From Campylobacterota bacterium (GTDB lineage Bacteria > Campylobacterota > Campylobacteria > Campylobacterales > Sulfurimonadaceae), in contig JAADDU010000152.1 in the NCBI GenBank assembly GCA_013153755.1, positions 1 to 8,801 on the forward strand: a stretch of DNA of 8,801 bases. Reading direction: 5' to 3'. The notes beneath the pieces are model-generated. The model was not told the origin of the DNA and searched no databases. It saw nothing but the letters and a program-made list of their open reading frames with translations. Every line of letters begins with the position of its first letter. The stretch's first letter is position 1. Below, one piece after another: positions 1 through 8,801 of the stretch. Both the position numbers and the translations under genes were made by a program.

Positions 1-77
1 TGGTGTCAAGAGAGAGACTTGAACTCTCGACCTCCGGCTTATGAGACCAGCGCTCTAACCAGCTGAGCTACCTTGAC
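1..77 (-). tRNA. tRNA-Met (anticodon CAT), probably elongator
   Basis: Read on the minus strand, this folds as a complete 77-base cloverleaf including an encoded 3' CCA. The acceptor arms GTCAAGG and TCTTGAC pair over seven positions, the last being G-T. The D arm is GCTC/GAGC and the T arm GAGAG/CTCTC with loop TTCAAGT. The anticodon loop CTCATAA presents CAT. The first acceptor pair is G-C and the anticodon stem is CTGGT/GCCGG, without the three consecutive G-C pairs or the mismatched first pair of bacterial initiator tRNAs, so this is not the initiator. A CAT anticodon can also belong to the minor isoleucine tRNA whose C34 is modified to lysidine by TilS. I prefer elongator methionine but cannot exclude Ile2. 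The gene is transcribed leftward, away from groES, and its 3' end lies at the window edge. Confidence 0.95.
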
Positions 78-96
78 ATCTTTTTAAGAGGGTGGA

Positions 97-102
97 ATTA
101 TA
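97..102 (-). promoter_or_regulatory. -10 box of the leftward tRNA promoter
   Basis: The minus strand carries a perfect TATAAT, placing a transcription start near position 90, about 13 bases before the mature 5' end of the tRNA. No TTGACA-like -35 box stands 16-18 bases upstream. That part is AT-rich, which is common for vegetative promoters in Campylobacterota. The call rests on the -10 match and its position. Confidence 0.6.
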
Positions 103-194
103 CAGTTAGAAAACTTTATCTTTTCTTATTTTATATGAAAATGTGTAATTTTTTAGTTGTTGCATTTGATATCACTATAGTTGCATGTATTTTA

Positions 195-222
195 TAAACT
201 AAGTTTAGTCATATAGACTAAA
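195..222. promoter_or_regulatory. Cluster of ACTAA/TTAGT half-sites beside the groESL promoter; candidate operator
   Basis: A perfect inverted repeat, TTTAGTC-ATATA-GACTAAA, lies at 204-222 and ends four bases before the -35 box of the groES promoter. It overlaps a second palindrome, TAAACTAAGTTTA at 195-207. In all there are three copies of the pentamer ACTAA in alternating orientation: 198-202 forward, 205-209 reversed, 217-221 forward. The position, roughly -40 to -67 from the predicted start, suits an activator or an upstream-acting repressor. It does not match the HrcA element CIRCE (TTAGCACTC-N9-GAGTGCTAA) or the HspR element HAIR as I know them. Which protein binds here, if any, is unknown to me. 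Confidence 0.45.
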
Positions 223-226
223 AGTA

Positions 227-255
227 TTGACTTTTTTACTTTATTTTTGTAATAT
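227..255 (+). promoter_or_regulatory. Sigma70-type promoter of groES-groEL
   Basis: TTGACT at 227-232 and TAATAT at 250-255 are separated by 17 bases, each one mismatch from consensus with ideal spacing. Transcription would start near 262, giving a leader of about 30 bases before the groES ATG. This is the best-formed promoter in the window, as expected for an abundant chaperonin. No CIRCE element is seen between the promoter and groES. Confidence 0.75.
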
Positions 256-280
256 TCCCTTCATATTAATCATAATTTTT

Positions 281-287
281 AAAGGAG
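281..287 (+). promoter_or_regulatory. Ribosome binding site that fixes the groES start
   Basis: AAAGGAG stands five bases before ATG 293. It supports that start over an in-frame TTG at 227, which lies inside the promoter -35 box and would add 22 hydrophobic residues that are not part of the GroES family. Confidence 0.85.
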
Positions 288-292
288 CATCT

Positions 293-2201
<1,909 letters not shown>

Positions 2202-2235
2202 ATATCTTTTTATGTAACATCTAATCTCATCCTAT

Positions 2236-2256
2236 CCACCCTATTTATAGGGGTGG
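2236..2256. terminator. GC-rich hairpin between convergent groEL and gltD; possible shared terminator
   Basis: CCACCCTA at 2236-2243 pairs with TAGGGGTGG at 2248-2256, with one bulged G, around a TTTA loop. It lies in the 67-base gap between the groEL stop and the gltD stop, where both operons must end. Neither strand has a proper run of T directly after the stem, so it is not a textbook intrinsic terminator. It may be a weak bidirectional terminator or a 3'-end stabilising structure. Confidence 0.5.
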
Positions 2257-2268
2257 TGGTATGTGGAA

Positions 2269-3732
2269 TTATAATTTCTCGTAAAGTGATTTATCTTTTG
2301 AGTTTAACATAGTTGTTTTGTTAGATAAGTATTCATCTACTTCTACGGCACACTCTCTTCCTTCGTGTATTGCCCATACTACTAGAGATTGACCTCTACG
2401 CATATCTCCAGCACTAAATACACCATCAACTGAAGTTTTATATCCATTCGTTGCTATATTGCTTCTCTCATCAGTATCTAGGTTAAGCTCTTTTATAACA
2501 CCATCTTGTTCAGGCCCTAAAAAGCCCATAGCTAAGAAAACTAGGTCTGCTTTTAGTACAAACTCACTTCCTTTTATCTCACTAAAACCTTTACCTTCCC
2601 ATTTTATTTTCACACACTCTAAGCCTGTTACATTACCTTTTTCATCTTTTATAAATGATTTTGACAAGATATTAAAGTCCATGTTACAACCCTCTGCTTG
2701 AGAAGTGGAGAGTTTAAATATGCGTGGATATAGTGGCCAAGGCATTGCATCTGTTCTCTCTAGTGGAGCTTTTGGCATAAGTTCTATTTGTGTTATAGAT
2801 GCAGCATTTTGGCGAACAGAGTTTCCTACACAGTCACTTCCTGTATCTCCTCCACCTATGACAACTATATGTTTGTCAGTTGCTAAAATCTCATCTTCTT
2901 TAGAAAACTTTTCACCTTCTATACGGGAGTTACATTGAGATAAAAACTCCATAGCAAAGTGGACACCTTTTGCATCTCTGTTTGGTATAGGTAAATCTCT
3001 AGGTTGTGATGCACCACCACATAAAACCACTGCATCATATTTGTCTTGCAATGTTTTTAGTGGTATATCTACACCTATATGAGCTTTAGTTATAAACTCT
3101 ATACCCTCTTTGCTCATTAAGTCAACTCTTCTTTGAACAACATCTTTTTTATCTAGTTTAAAGTTAGGGATACCATAACGAACAAGACCACCTATGCGTT
3201 TATCTCTTTCATATACACTTACACTATGCCCTGCTTTGTTGAGTTGGTTTGCTACACTAAGTCCTGCTGGACCACTTCCAACTACAGCTACAGTTTTTTG
3301 AGTTCTTTTTTTCGGTATTTGAGGTTTCATCCAGCCTTTTTTATAAGCTTTTTCTATGATAGAGTACTCTATACCTTTTATGTTTACAGCATCATCATTT
3401 ATGCCAAGAACACAAGCTGTCTCACATATAGCTGGACATACTCTACCTGTAAACTCTGGAAAGTTGTTTGTACTCATAAGTGAATGAAAAGCATTTTCCC
3501 ATTTATCTCTATATACTTGGTCATTAAACTGAGGTATAAGATTTCCTAGTGGGCATCCATAATTACTATGACAAAATGGTACACCACACTCCATACATCT
3601 AGCAGCTTGGTCTTGCATCTGCTCTTTTGATGGTGGTATGATAAACTCTTTGTTATGTTTTATTCTTTCATTTACTGGTGCTAGTGAAAAGTTTTGTCGT
3701 TTAAACTCTTTAAATCCTGTTACTTTACCCAT
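2269..3732 (-). CDS. gltD: Glutamate synthase (NADPH) small subunit, GltD
   Basis: The beta subunit of glutamate synthase takes electrons from NAD(P)H through FAD and passes them, via iron-sulfur clusters, to the GltB active site. The 487 residues cover the expected domains. An N-terminal iron-sulfur region carries Cys46, Cys49, Cys54 and Cys60, with a second group Cys99, Cys103 and Cys107 in GRVCPAICETACVLG. The first FAD-binding fold has GSGPAG at 152-157, the NADPH-binding fold GGGDTG at 293-298, and the closing FAD motif GVFSAGDMRRGQS is at 437-449. The start is firm: MGKVTGF is a common family N-terminus, and AGGAGG at 3739-3744 stands six bases upstream. One base separates the gltB stop from this ATG, so the two are cotranscribed and probably translationally coupled. 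Related flavoproteins share this fold, but adjacency to gltB settles the assignment. NADPH rather than NADH is inferred from the bacterial family. Confidence 0.97.
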   Translation of the reverse strand: MGKVTGFKEFKRQNFSLAPVNERIKHNKEFIIPPSKEQMQDQAARCMECGVPFCHSNYGCPLGNLIPQFNDQVYRDKWENAFHSLMSTNNFPEFTGRVCPAICETACVLGINDDAVNIKGIEYSIIEKAYKKGWMKPQIPKKRTQKTVAVVGSGPAGLSVANQLNKAGHSVSVYERDKRIGGLVRYGIPNFKLDKKDVVQRRVDLMSKEGIEFITKAHIGVDIPLKTLQDKYDAVVLCGGASQPRDLPIPNRDAKGVHFAMEFLSQCNSRIEGEKFSKEDEILATDKHIVVIGGGDTGSDCVGNSVRQNAASITQIELMPKAPLERTDAMPWPLYPRIFKLSTSQAEGCNMDFNILSKSFIKDEKGNVTGLECVKIKWEGKGFSEIKGSEFVLKADLVFLAMGFLGPEQDGVIKELNLDTDERSNIATNGYKTSVDGVFSAGDMRRGQSLVVWAIHEGRECAVEVDEYLSNKTTMLNSKDKSLYEKL

Positions 3733-3733
3733 C

Positions 3734-6700
3734 TTACACCTCCTCTTTTTTTTGTTTTTGCTCAGCTAAAACTCTTTTATAATCAACAGGCATAACTTTT
3801 ATAAAATCTTTTTTAGTATCTTTCCAGTTAGTTAAAATCTCTTTAGCTTCTTTAGATGCAGTACTTTTTACATACTCTTCTATCATTGCTTTTAGTTCTG
3901 CTTCATCTTCATCAGTTTCAATTTTATCTAAATCAACACTCTCTTTGTTGATTCTTTGTGTTAAGTTGTTATCTTTATCATATATGTAAGCGATACCACC
4001 ACTCATACCAGCTGCAAAGTTTTTACCTATCTCTCCAAGTATTACAACTCTACCACCAGTCATATATTCACAACCATGGTCACCAACTCCACTTACTACA
4101 ACTTTAGCACCAGAGTTACGAACACAAAAACGCTCTCCAGCTAAACCATATATATAAGCACTACCACTCGTCGCACCATAAAAAGATACATTTCCAAGTA
4201 TAACATTAGTGTTTGCATCATAAGTTGCACCTTTTGGTGGGTAAAGTATGATTTTACCTCCACAAAGACCTTTTCCTAAGTAGTCATTTGCATCTCCCTC
4301 TATCTCAAAAGTGATACCATTTGTCACAAATGCACTAAAACTTTGACCACAACTACCAGTCGCTTTAAAGTGTATAGTATCATCAGCTAAACCATCTTCT
4401 CCATACTTGCGAGTAACTTCAGCAGATAACATCGTTCCTACTGTACGGTTTATATTTCTTAGGTTTATATTTGCTTTTACTTTTTTAGCATTTTCTATAG
4501 CATCTTTAGCTAACTCTATAAGCTCATTATCTAGTGCTATATCTAATCCATGTTCTTGTTGTGTTGTTTTATAGGCTGTATCGTTTGAACGAAGGTGTAC
4601 TTTATGTAAAAGTTTATCTAGTTGTAGATGTTTAGCTTTCCAATGTTGTACTCCCTCTTTAGATTTTAGTTTATCGGTGCGACCAACCATCTCATCTATA
4701 GTTCTAAAACCAAGTTCAGCCATGATTTCACGCAACTCTGTAGCTATAAATTTAACATAATTAACGATGTGTTGAGCTTTACCATTGTATCTTGCTCTTA
4801 GTTCTTTATCTTGTGTGGCAATACCAACAGGGCAGGTATTTAGATGACATTTACGCATCATAACACACCCCTCAACTATAAGTGCAGCAGTTGCAAGTCC
4901 CCACTCTTCAGCACCAAGTAGGGTAGCTATGGCTATATCTCTACCAGTTCTTAGTTGTCCATCTGTTTGAACAACGATGCGAGAACGAAGACCATTTTTT
5001 ACAAGTGTTTGATGTGTTTCAGCAAGTCCAAGTTCCCATGGAAGTCCAGCGTGTTTTATGGAAGTTTGTGGAGATGCACCAGTACCACCATCAAACCCTG
5101 AGATAAGTACAACATCAGAGTGAGCTTTAGCAACACCAGCAGCGATAGTACCAACACCAACTTCAGATACAAGTTTAGTGTTGATTCTTGCATTTTTGTT
5201 AGAGTTTTTAAGGTCATGTATGAGCTGTTTTAAATCTTCTATAGAGTAGATGTCATGGTGTGGTGGTGGAGATATAAGTCCAACACCAGGGGTAGAATGA
5301 CGAGTACGACCTATAATCTCATCTACTTTATGTCCTGGAAGTTGTCCACCTTCTCCAGGTTTAGCACCTTGAGCTAGTTTTATCTGAATCTCTTGTGAGT
5401 TTACAAGATAGTTTGCAGTTACACCAAATCTACCAGATGCAACTTGTTTGATTTTTGAGTTTTTATCTGTACCAAATCTTGATGAGTCTTCTCCACCTTC
5501 TCCTGTATTACTTTTAGCTCCTATACTATTCATAGCTATAGCTAGAGTAGTATGAGCTTCTTCACTTATAGAACCATAACTCATAGCACCAGTAGCAAAT
5601 CTAGTGATGATACTATCTACCTCTTCAACTTCACTTATATCTATAGGTTTATGATTTTTAAAGTCAAGAAGTGAACGGAGTGTTACAAAGTTTTCTTGAG
5701 GTTCATTTATAAGTTTTGCATACCTTTTATATGTTTCATAATCATTGTTTTTCGTAGAATTTTGAAGTAAAAATATAGTTTCAGGTGTAAAAAGATGGTT
5801 TTCTCCCCTTTGACGATATGCAAAGTGACCACCAACTGGTAAGTCGTTTGATTCTATAATATCTTGAGGGTAAGCGATGTTATGACATAAGAGAGTTTCT
5901 TCTTCTAGCGTATCTATATCTATACCCTCTAGTCTTGTTGGTGTACCTTTGAAGTAGTTATCTACCAAGTTTTGAGAAAGTCCAACTGCTTCAAAGATTT
6001 GAGCACCTGTATATGAACGGATAGTTGAGATACCCATCTTTGACATAACTTTAAAGATACCTTTTCCTATAGCTTTTATGTAGTTCTCAACAGCTTCTTC
6101 ATGTGTTATATTTTCATCTATAAGCTTTCTTTTACGCATATCTTCGATACTCTCAAAAGCTAAGTAAGGGTTTATAGCATTCGCACCATAGCCAATAAGT
6201 GTTGCAAAATGGTGTACCTCTCTAGCTTCACCAGTTTCTACAACTAAACCACAGTTTGTTCTAATTCCCTCAGAGATAAGATGATGATGAACAGCACTTG
6301 TAGCTAAAAGGGTAGGGATAGCAGCTTTAGTTTTGGTTGTACCTCTAGTTGAGAGGATGATAACTTTATATCCATCTTTAACTGCTTGACTTGCTTGTTG
6401 TACAACTAAGTTAAGTGCTTCTTTCATATCGCCTTGTTTTTTTGCATTAAAAAGGATACTTATAGTTTTTGCACTAAAATTAAACTCATTTATACCACTT
6501 AGTTTTTCAAACTGTTCATTTGTTAGTATAGGGGATTTTAGTTTTATAAACTTTCTATCTTCATCTACTTCTTGAAATAGATTTCCTTGAGGTCCTATGT
6601 ATGATGTAAGACTCATGACAGACTCTTCTCTTATAGGGTCGATAGGTGGGTTTGTAACTTGAGCAAATAGTTGGTGAAAGTAGTTAAAAAGGTTTATGGA

Positions 6701-8248
6701 TGCATGGGAGAGTACAGATAAAGAAGCATCATTACCCATAGAACCAATGGCTTCATAACCAGTATTTGCCATAGGAGTAAGTACAACTCTTAAATCTTCT
6801 TGTGTATAACCGAAGCATTTTTGTCTTTGTAAAATAGTATTATGATTTGGTTGTTTCACTTCATGTTGAAGAGCTAAATCATCGAGGTTAATTTTTTGCT
6901 CTTTTATCCAATTTGCATAATCATGCCCAGATGAGATTTGTTCTTTTATCTCATCATCACTAATGATTCTTCCCTCTTTTAAATCAGCTAAGAACATTTT
7001 ACCAGGTTCTAATCTACCTTTTAAAACGATGTCAGCAGAATCAAACTCTAATGCACCTTGTTCAGATGCCATAACTAAAATATCATCTTTTGTTAGAGAG
7101 TATCTTGATGGACGAAGACCATTTCTATCTAGTGTAGCACCTATCATAGTGCCATCTGTAAAAGCAACAGAAGCTGGACCATCCCAAGGCTCCATAAAAG
7201 TTGCATGGTACTCATAAAAAGCTCTTCTTTTCTCATCCATCTCCTCATCTTTCCAAGCTTGTGGAATCATCATCATCATAACATGAGGAAGAGGGCGACC
7301 AGCTAGAGTAAGTAGCTCTATAACATTGTCTAAAACAGAAGAATCAGAACCTTTTGCTTCATTTATAAGGTATGGGTATATTTTTTCTAGCTCATCATCG
7401 CTAAATAGTTTTGATTTTAACATAGACTGTCTAGCACGCATCCAGTTTATATTTCCTCTTAAAGTGTTTATTTCTCCATTGTGAGCTATATAGCGAAATG
7501 GTTGAGCTAGTGGCCAAGATGGAAATGTATTTGTTGAAAAACGGCTATGTACAACTGCTAAAGCAGATTCAAAATCATCTTCACCCAAATCTGCAAAGTA
7601 CAAAGGAAGTTGTTCTGTTATAAGTTGCCCTTTATAAGAGATAGTTTTATAAGACATAGATGGCATGTAAAAATAACCTGTTCCTCTTACTGGAGATGAA
7701 GTAACTTTTGATTGAGCATATTTTCTTATAACAAATAGTTTTCTCTCAAATGCTTCGGCATCTTCTAAGTCTGGGTTTCTTTTTATGATGAGATGCTGTA
7801 CATAAGGTTCTATGACTTTAACACTCTCTCCAAGTGTTTCATTTGCAGTTGGAACTTTTCTCCAACCTAAGCATTCCTGCCCTAACTCCTCTATACAGTC
7901 TTCTACTATACTTTTACACTCTGCATAAGCTTCTGGGTCACGAGGTAAGAAGACGACACCTATACCATAGTGTCCAAATTCTGGCAAGTCTATATTTTCT
8001 TCTTCTTTTAAAATTCGGCGTAAAAATTTATCTGGCATTTGTGTAAGTATTCCAGCTCCATCACCAGAATTTTTTTCAGCACCAACAGCACCACGATGTT
8101 CGAGGTTTGCTAAAAGAGTTAGCCCTTTTTGTACAATATCATGTGATGCTTTGCCTTTTAGGTGTGCAACAAAGCCAACACCACAAGCATCATGTTCAAA
8201 ATCTGGGTCATAAAGACCTTCTTTTGTTGGTAAATATTCAGTTTTCAT
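3734..8248 (-). CDS. gltB: Glutamate synthase large subunit, GltB
   Basis: The alpha subunit releases ammonia from glutamine and channels it to 2-oxoglutarate, yielding two glutamates per cycle; with glutamine synthetase it forms the GS-GOGAT route of ammonia assimilation. At 1504 residues it is full length (E. coli is about 1490). The class II glutaminase domain runs from Cys22 to about 430. Cys22, in HDACGVGF, would become the N-terminal nucleophile after removal of a 21-residue propeptide. His234-Ser-Arg-Phe begins the conserved stretch leading to AHNGEINTLRGN. A central domain follows, then the FMN synthase domain (about 830-1230) with GEGGQLPGHKV near 960 and SGFDGGTGASP near 1045. Cys1128, Cys1134 and Cys1139 are the 3Fe-4S ligands. 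The C-terminal GXGXG beta-helix domain begins near 1260. AAGGGAG at 8253-8259 stands four bases before the ATG. gltD follows at once, so the order is gltB-gltD. No frameshift or missing catalytic residue is seen. Confidence 0.98.
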   Translation of the reverse strand: MKTEYLPTKEGLYDPDFEHDACGVGFVAHLKGKASHDIVQKGLTLLANLEHRGAVGAEKNSGDGAGILTQMPDKFLRRILKEEENIDLPEFGHYGIGVVFLPRDPEAYAECKSIVEDCIEELGQECLGWRKVPTANETLGESVKVIEPYVQHLIIKRNPDLEDAEAFERKLFVIRKYAQSKVTSSPVRGTGYFYMPSMSYKTISYKGQLITEQLPLYFADLGEDDFESALAVVHSRFSTNTFPSWPLAQPFRYIAHNGEINTLRGNINWMRARQSMLKSKLFSDDELEKIYPYLINEAKGSDSSVLDNVIELLTLAGRPLPHVMMMMIPQAWKDEEMDEKRRAFYEYHATFMEPWDGPASVAFTDGTMIGATLDRNGLRPSRYSLTKDDILVMASEQGALEFDSADIVLKGRLEPGKMFLADLKEGRIISDDEIKEQISSGHDYANWIKEQKINLDDLALQHEVKQPNHNTILQRQKCFGYTQEDLRVVLTPMANTGYEAIGSMGNDASLSVLSHASINLFNYFHQLFAQVTNPPIDPIREESVMSLTSYIGPQGNLFQEVDEDRKFIKLKSPILTNEQFEKLSGINEFNFSAKTISILFNAKKQGDMKEALNLVVQQASQAVKDGYKVIILSTRGTTKTKAAIPTLLATSAVHHHLISEGIRTNCGLVVETGEAREVHHFATLIGYGANAINPYLAFESIEDMRKRKLIDENITHEEAVENYIKAIGKGIFKVMSKMGISTIRSYTGAQIFEAVGLSQNLVDNYFKGTPTRLEGIDIDTLEEETLLCHNIAYPQDIIESNDLPVGGHFAYRQRGENHLFTPETIFLLQNSTKNNDYETYKRYAKLINEPQENFVTLRSLLDFKNHKPIDISEVEEVDSIITRFATGAMSYGSISEEAHTTLAIAMNSIGAKSNTGEGGEDSSRFGTDKNSKIKQVASGRFGVTANYLVNSQEIQIKLAQGAKPGEGGQLPGHKVDEIIGRTRHSTPGVGLISPPPHHDIYSIEDLKQLIHDLKNSNKNARINTKLVSEVGVGTIAAGVAKAHSDVVLISGFDGGTGASPQTSIKHAGLPWELGLAETHQTLVKNGLRSRIVVQTDGQLRTGRDIAIATLLGAEEWGLATAALIVEGCVMMRKCHLNTCPVGIATQDKELRARYNGKAQHIVNYVKFIATELREIMAELGFRTIDEMVGRTDKLKSKEGVQHWKAKHLQLDKLLHKVHLRSNDTAYKTTQQEHGLDIALDNELIELAKDAIENAKKVKANINLRNINRTVGTMLSAEVTRKYGEDGLADDTIHFKATGSCGQSFSAFVTNGITFEIEGDANDYLGKGLCGGKIILYPPKGATYDANTNVILGNVSFYGATSGSAYIYGLAGERFCVRNSGAKVVVSGVGDHGCEYMTGGRVVILGEIGKNFAAGMSGGIAYIYDKDNNLTQRINKESVDLDKIETDEDEAELKAMIEEYVKSTASKEAKEILTNWKDTKKDFIKVMPVDYKRVLAEQKQKKEEV

Positions 8249-8252
8249 AAAT

Positions 8253-8285
8253 CTCCCTTAAATAACTATACTAATAATTCTCCCT
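8253..8285 (-). repeat. Near-duplicated Shine-Dalgarno-like segment before gltB
   Basis: On the minus strand the gltB leader holds TTTAAGGGAGATTTAT, which includes the working ribosome binding site and the first bases of gltB. Twenty-seven bases upstream is a near copy, TTTAGGGAGAATTAT. The upstream AGGGAG (8280-8285) has no usable ATG, GTG or TTG start at a suitable distance, so it does not seem to drive a leader peptide. It could be a small local duplication, a protein-binding direct repeat or chance in AT-rich DNA. Confidence 0.4.
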
Positions 8286-8287
8286 AA

Positions 8288-8295
8288 ATATTATC
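8288..8295 (-). promoter_or_regulatory. Tentative -10 region of the gltB-gltD promoter
   Basis: Overlapping GATAAT (8290-8295) and TAATAT (8288-8293) on the minus strand are the most plausible -10 boxes, giving a start near 8281 and a leader of about 33 bases. No good -35 box lies upstream, only AT-rich DNA. A nearer alternative, TATAGT at 8265-8270, would start transcription at the ribosome binding site and is less likely. I see no sigma54-type GG-N10-GC element for nitrogen control. Confidence 0.3.
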
Positions 8296-8365
8296 TAAAA
8301 AATTATTAAAATATTATTTATAAGAAATTTAAGTTAGATTAAATAAAACCTAAAGCTTGTTTGGA

Positions 8366-8371
8366 TATAAT
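8366..8371 (+). promoter_or_regulatory. -10 box of the rplU-rpmA promoter
   Basis: A perfect TATAAT on the plus strand predicts transcription starting near 8378, about 28 bases before the rplU ATG. The region 17 bases upstream has no TTGACA-like -35 box but is rich in A and T. The promoter is divergent from that of gltB, with their predicted starts roughly 100 bases apart. Confidence 0.55.
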
Positions 8372-8393
8372 TCCGAACTTTTATAAAGATTTT

Positions 8394-8398
8394 AAGGA
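8394..8398 (+). promoter_or_regulatory. Ribosome binding site that fixes the rplU start
   Basis: AAGGA stands seven bases before ATG 8406. It supports [12 protein letters not shown], the standard L21 N-terminus. An in-frame TTG at 8361 would add 15 residues foreign to the family and overlaps the predicted promoter -10 region. Confidence 0.8.
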
Positions 8399-8405
8399 AT
8401 TGTAT

Positions 8406-8714
8406 ATGTACGCAATTATCAAAAATGGTGGTAAGCAGTATAAAGTTCAAGAGGGTGATATTTTACTTTTAGATAAAATGTCTCTTGAGCCAAAAGCTAC
8501 TATCGAAATTACAGAAGTTCTTGCAGTTAATGCTGGTGAGCTTAAAATGGGAGCTCCATTCGTAGATGGTGCAAAAGTTACTGCTGAAGTAATTAATGAG
8601 GGTCGTGATAAAAAAGTTGTGATTTTCAAAAAGCGTCGTCGTAAAGACTCTAAAGTTAAAAGAGGTTTCAGAAGAGACTTCACTCGTGTTCGTATCACGG
8701 GTATAGCTGCATAA
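8406..8714 (+). CDS. rplU: 50S ribosomal protein L21
   Basis: L21 is a 23S rRNA-binding protein of the large ribosomal subunit. The 102 residues match the family length of about 103. The N-terminus [18 protein letters not shown] is diagnostic. The C-terminal third holds the basic rRNA-binding segment [23 protein letters not shown] (about 75-97), which fits the L21 signature with its Gly-Phe-Arg. Arginine codons here are mostly CGT, whereas AGA predominates in some neighbouring genes, a choice typical of highly expressed genes. rpmA begins 16 bases after the stop, giving the widespread L21-L27 operon order. The start at 8406 is chosen from the ribosome binding site and family alignment. Confidence 0.97.
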   Translation: MYAIIKNGGKQYKVQEGDILLLDKMSLEPKATIEITEVLAVNAGELKMGAPFVDGAKVTAEVINEGRDKKVVIFKKRRRKDSKVKRGFRRDFTRVRITGIAA

Positions 8715-8730
8715 TAAGTAGGAGATAGAA

Positions 8731-8801
8731 ATGGCACATAAGAAAGGTCAGGGTAGTACACAGAATAATCGTGATTCGGCTGGTAGAAGACTTGGTGTTA
8801 A
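8731..8801 (+). CDS. rpmA: 50S ribosomal protein L27, N-terminal part (runs off the window)
   Basis: The 71 bases translate to 23 complete codons, MAHKKGQGSTQNNRDSAGRRLGV, which is the conserved L27 N-terminus; the full protein is normally about 85 residues. L27 sits near the peptidyl transferase centre of the large subunit, and its N-terminal tail reaches toward the tRNA ends. There is no longer N-terminal extension of the type processed by the Prp protease in Firmicutes. AGGAG at 8720-8724 stands six bases before the ATG. The gene is truncated only by the window edge. Confidence 0.95.
   Translation, partial: MAHKKGQGSTQNNRDSAGRRLGV

Noticed and set aside
227..292. A longer groES starting at TTG 227 with a hydrophobic 22-residue N-terminal extension
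   Set aside because: The TTG is part of the promoter -35 box, the predicted transcript starts downstream of it, and a strong ribosome binding site precedes ATG 293, which gives the standard GroES N-terminus.
2269..3732. Spacing of the first GltD cysteine group (five residues between Cys54 and Cys60) as an unusual cluster
   Set aside because: A similar FC-x5-CPLGN arrangement occurs, as I recall, in plant-type glutamate synthases, so it is an ordinary family variant.
7268..7280. Short CAT repeat in gltB as a possible phase-variable tract
   Set aside because: It encodes four methionines in a Met-rich part of a conserved glutaminase-domain segment; the unit is three bases, so slippage would not shift the frame, and the tract is very short.
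8361..8405. A longer rplU starting at TTG 8361
   Set aside because: It overlaps the predicted -10 box, has no ribosome binding site and adds residues foreign to L21; ATG 8406 fits the family.

Overview
The window is an AT-rich stretch of ordinary bacterial chromosome. Gene content and protein sequence point to a member of the Campylobacterota (formerly Epsilonproteobacteria). GroES is only 86 residues and lacks the roof hairpin, as I recall for Campylobacter. GroEL, L21 and L27 also read like that phylum, and the promoters have good -10 boxes with mostly poor -35 boxes. A free-living Sulfurimonas- or Arcobacter-like organism fits, but I cannot fix the genus from sequence alone.

Layout, left to right: (1) a tRNA with anticodon CAT on the minus strand at the left edge (1-77). 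(2) A divergent regulatory gap (78-292) with a leftward -10 box for the tRNA and, for the chaperonin operon, a near-consensus sigma70 promoter next to an unusual cluster of ACTAA/TTAGT half-sites. (3) groES-groEL on the plus strand (293-2201), 10 bases apart. (4) A 67-base convergent gap with a GC-rich hairpin (2236-2256). (5) gltB-gltD on the minus strand (8248 down to 2269), encoding both subunits of glutamate synthase, with one base between the genes. (6) A 157-base divergent gap (8249-8405) holding the promoter regions of gltB and rplU, and a near-duplicated Shine-Dalgarno-like segment upstream of gltB. (7) rplU and the first 71 bases of rpmA on the plus strand, the start of a ribosomal L21-L27 operon that runs off the right edge.

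Functionally these are three unrelated housekeeping units. GroES and GroEL form the protein-folding chamber. GltB and GltD turn glutamine plus 2-oxoglutarate into two glutamates, the outlet of the main ammonia-assimilation cycle. L21 and L27 belong to the large ribosomal subunit. All complete genes look intact, full length and native, with no mobile element, CRISPR array or sign of gene transfer.

I found no new multi-gene system. The observation most worth a second look is the half-site cluster beside the groESL promoter, where a CIRCE element might have been expected.
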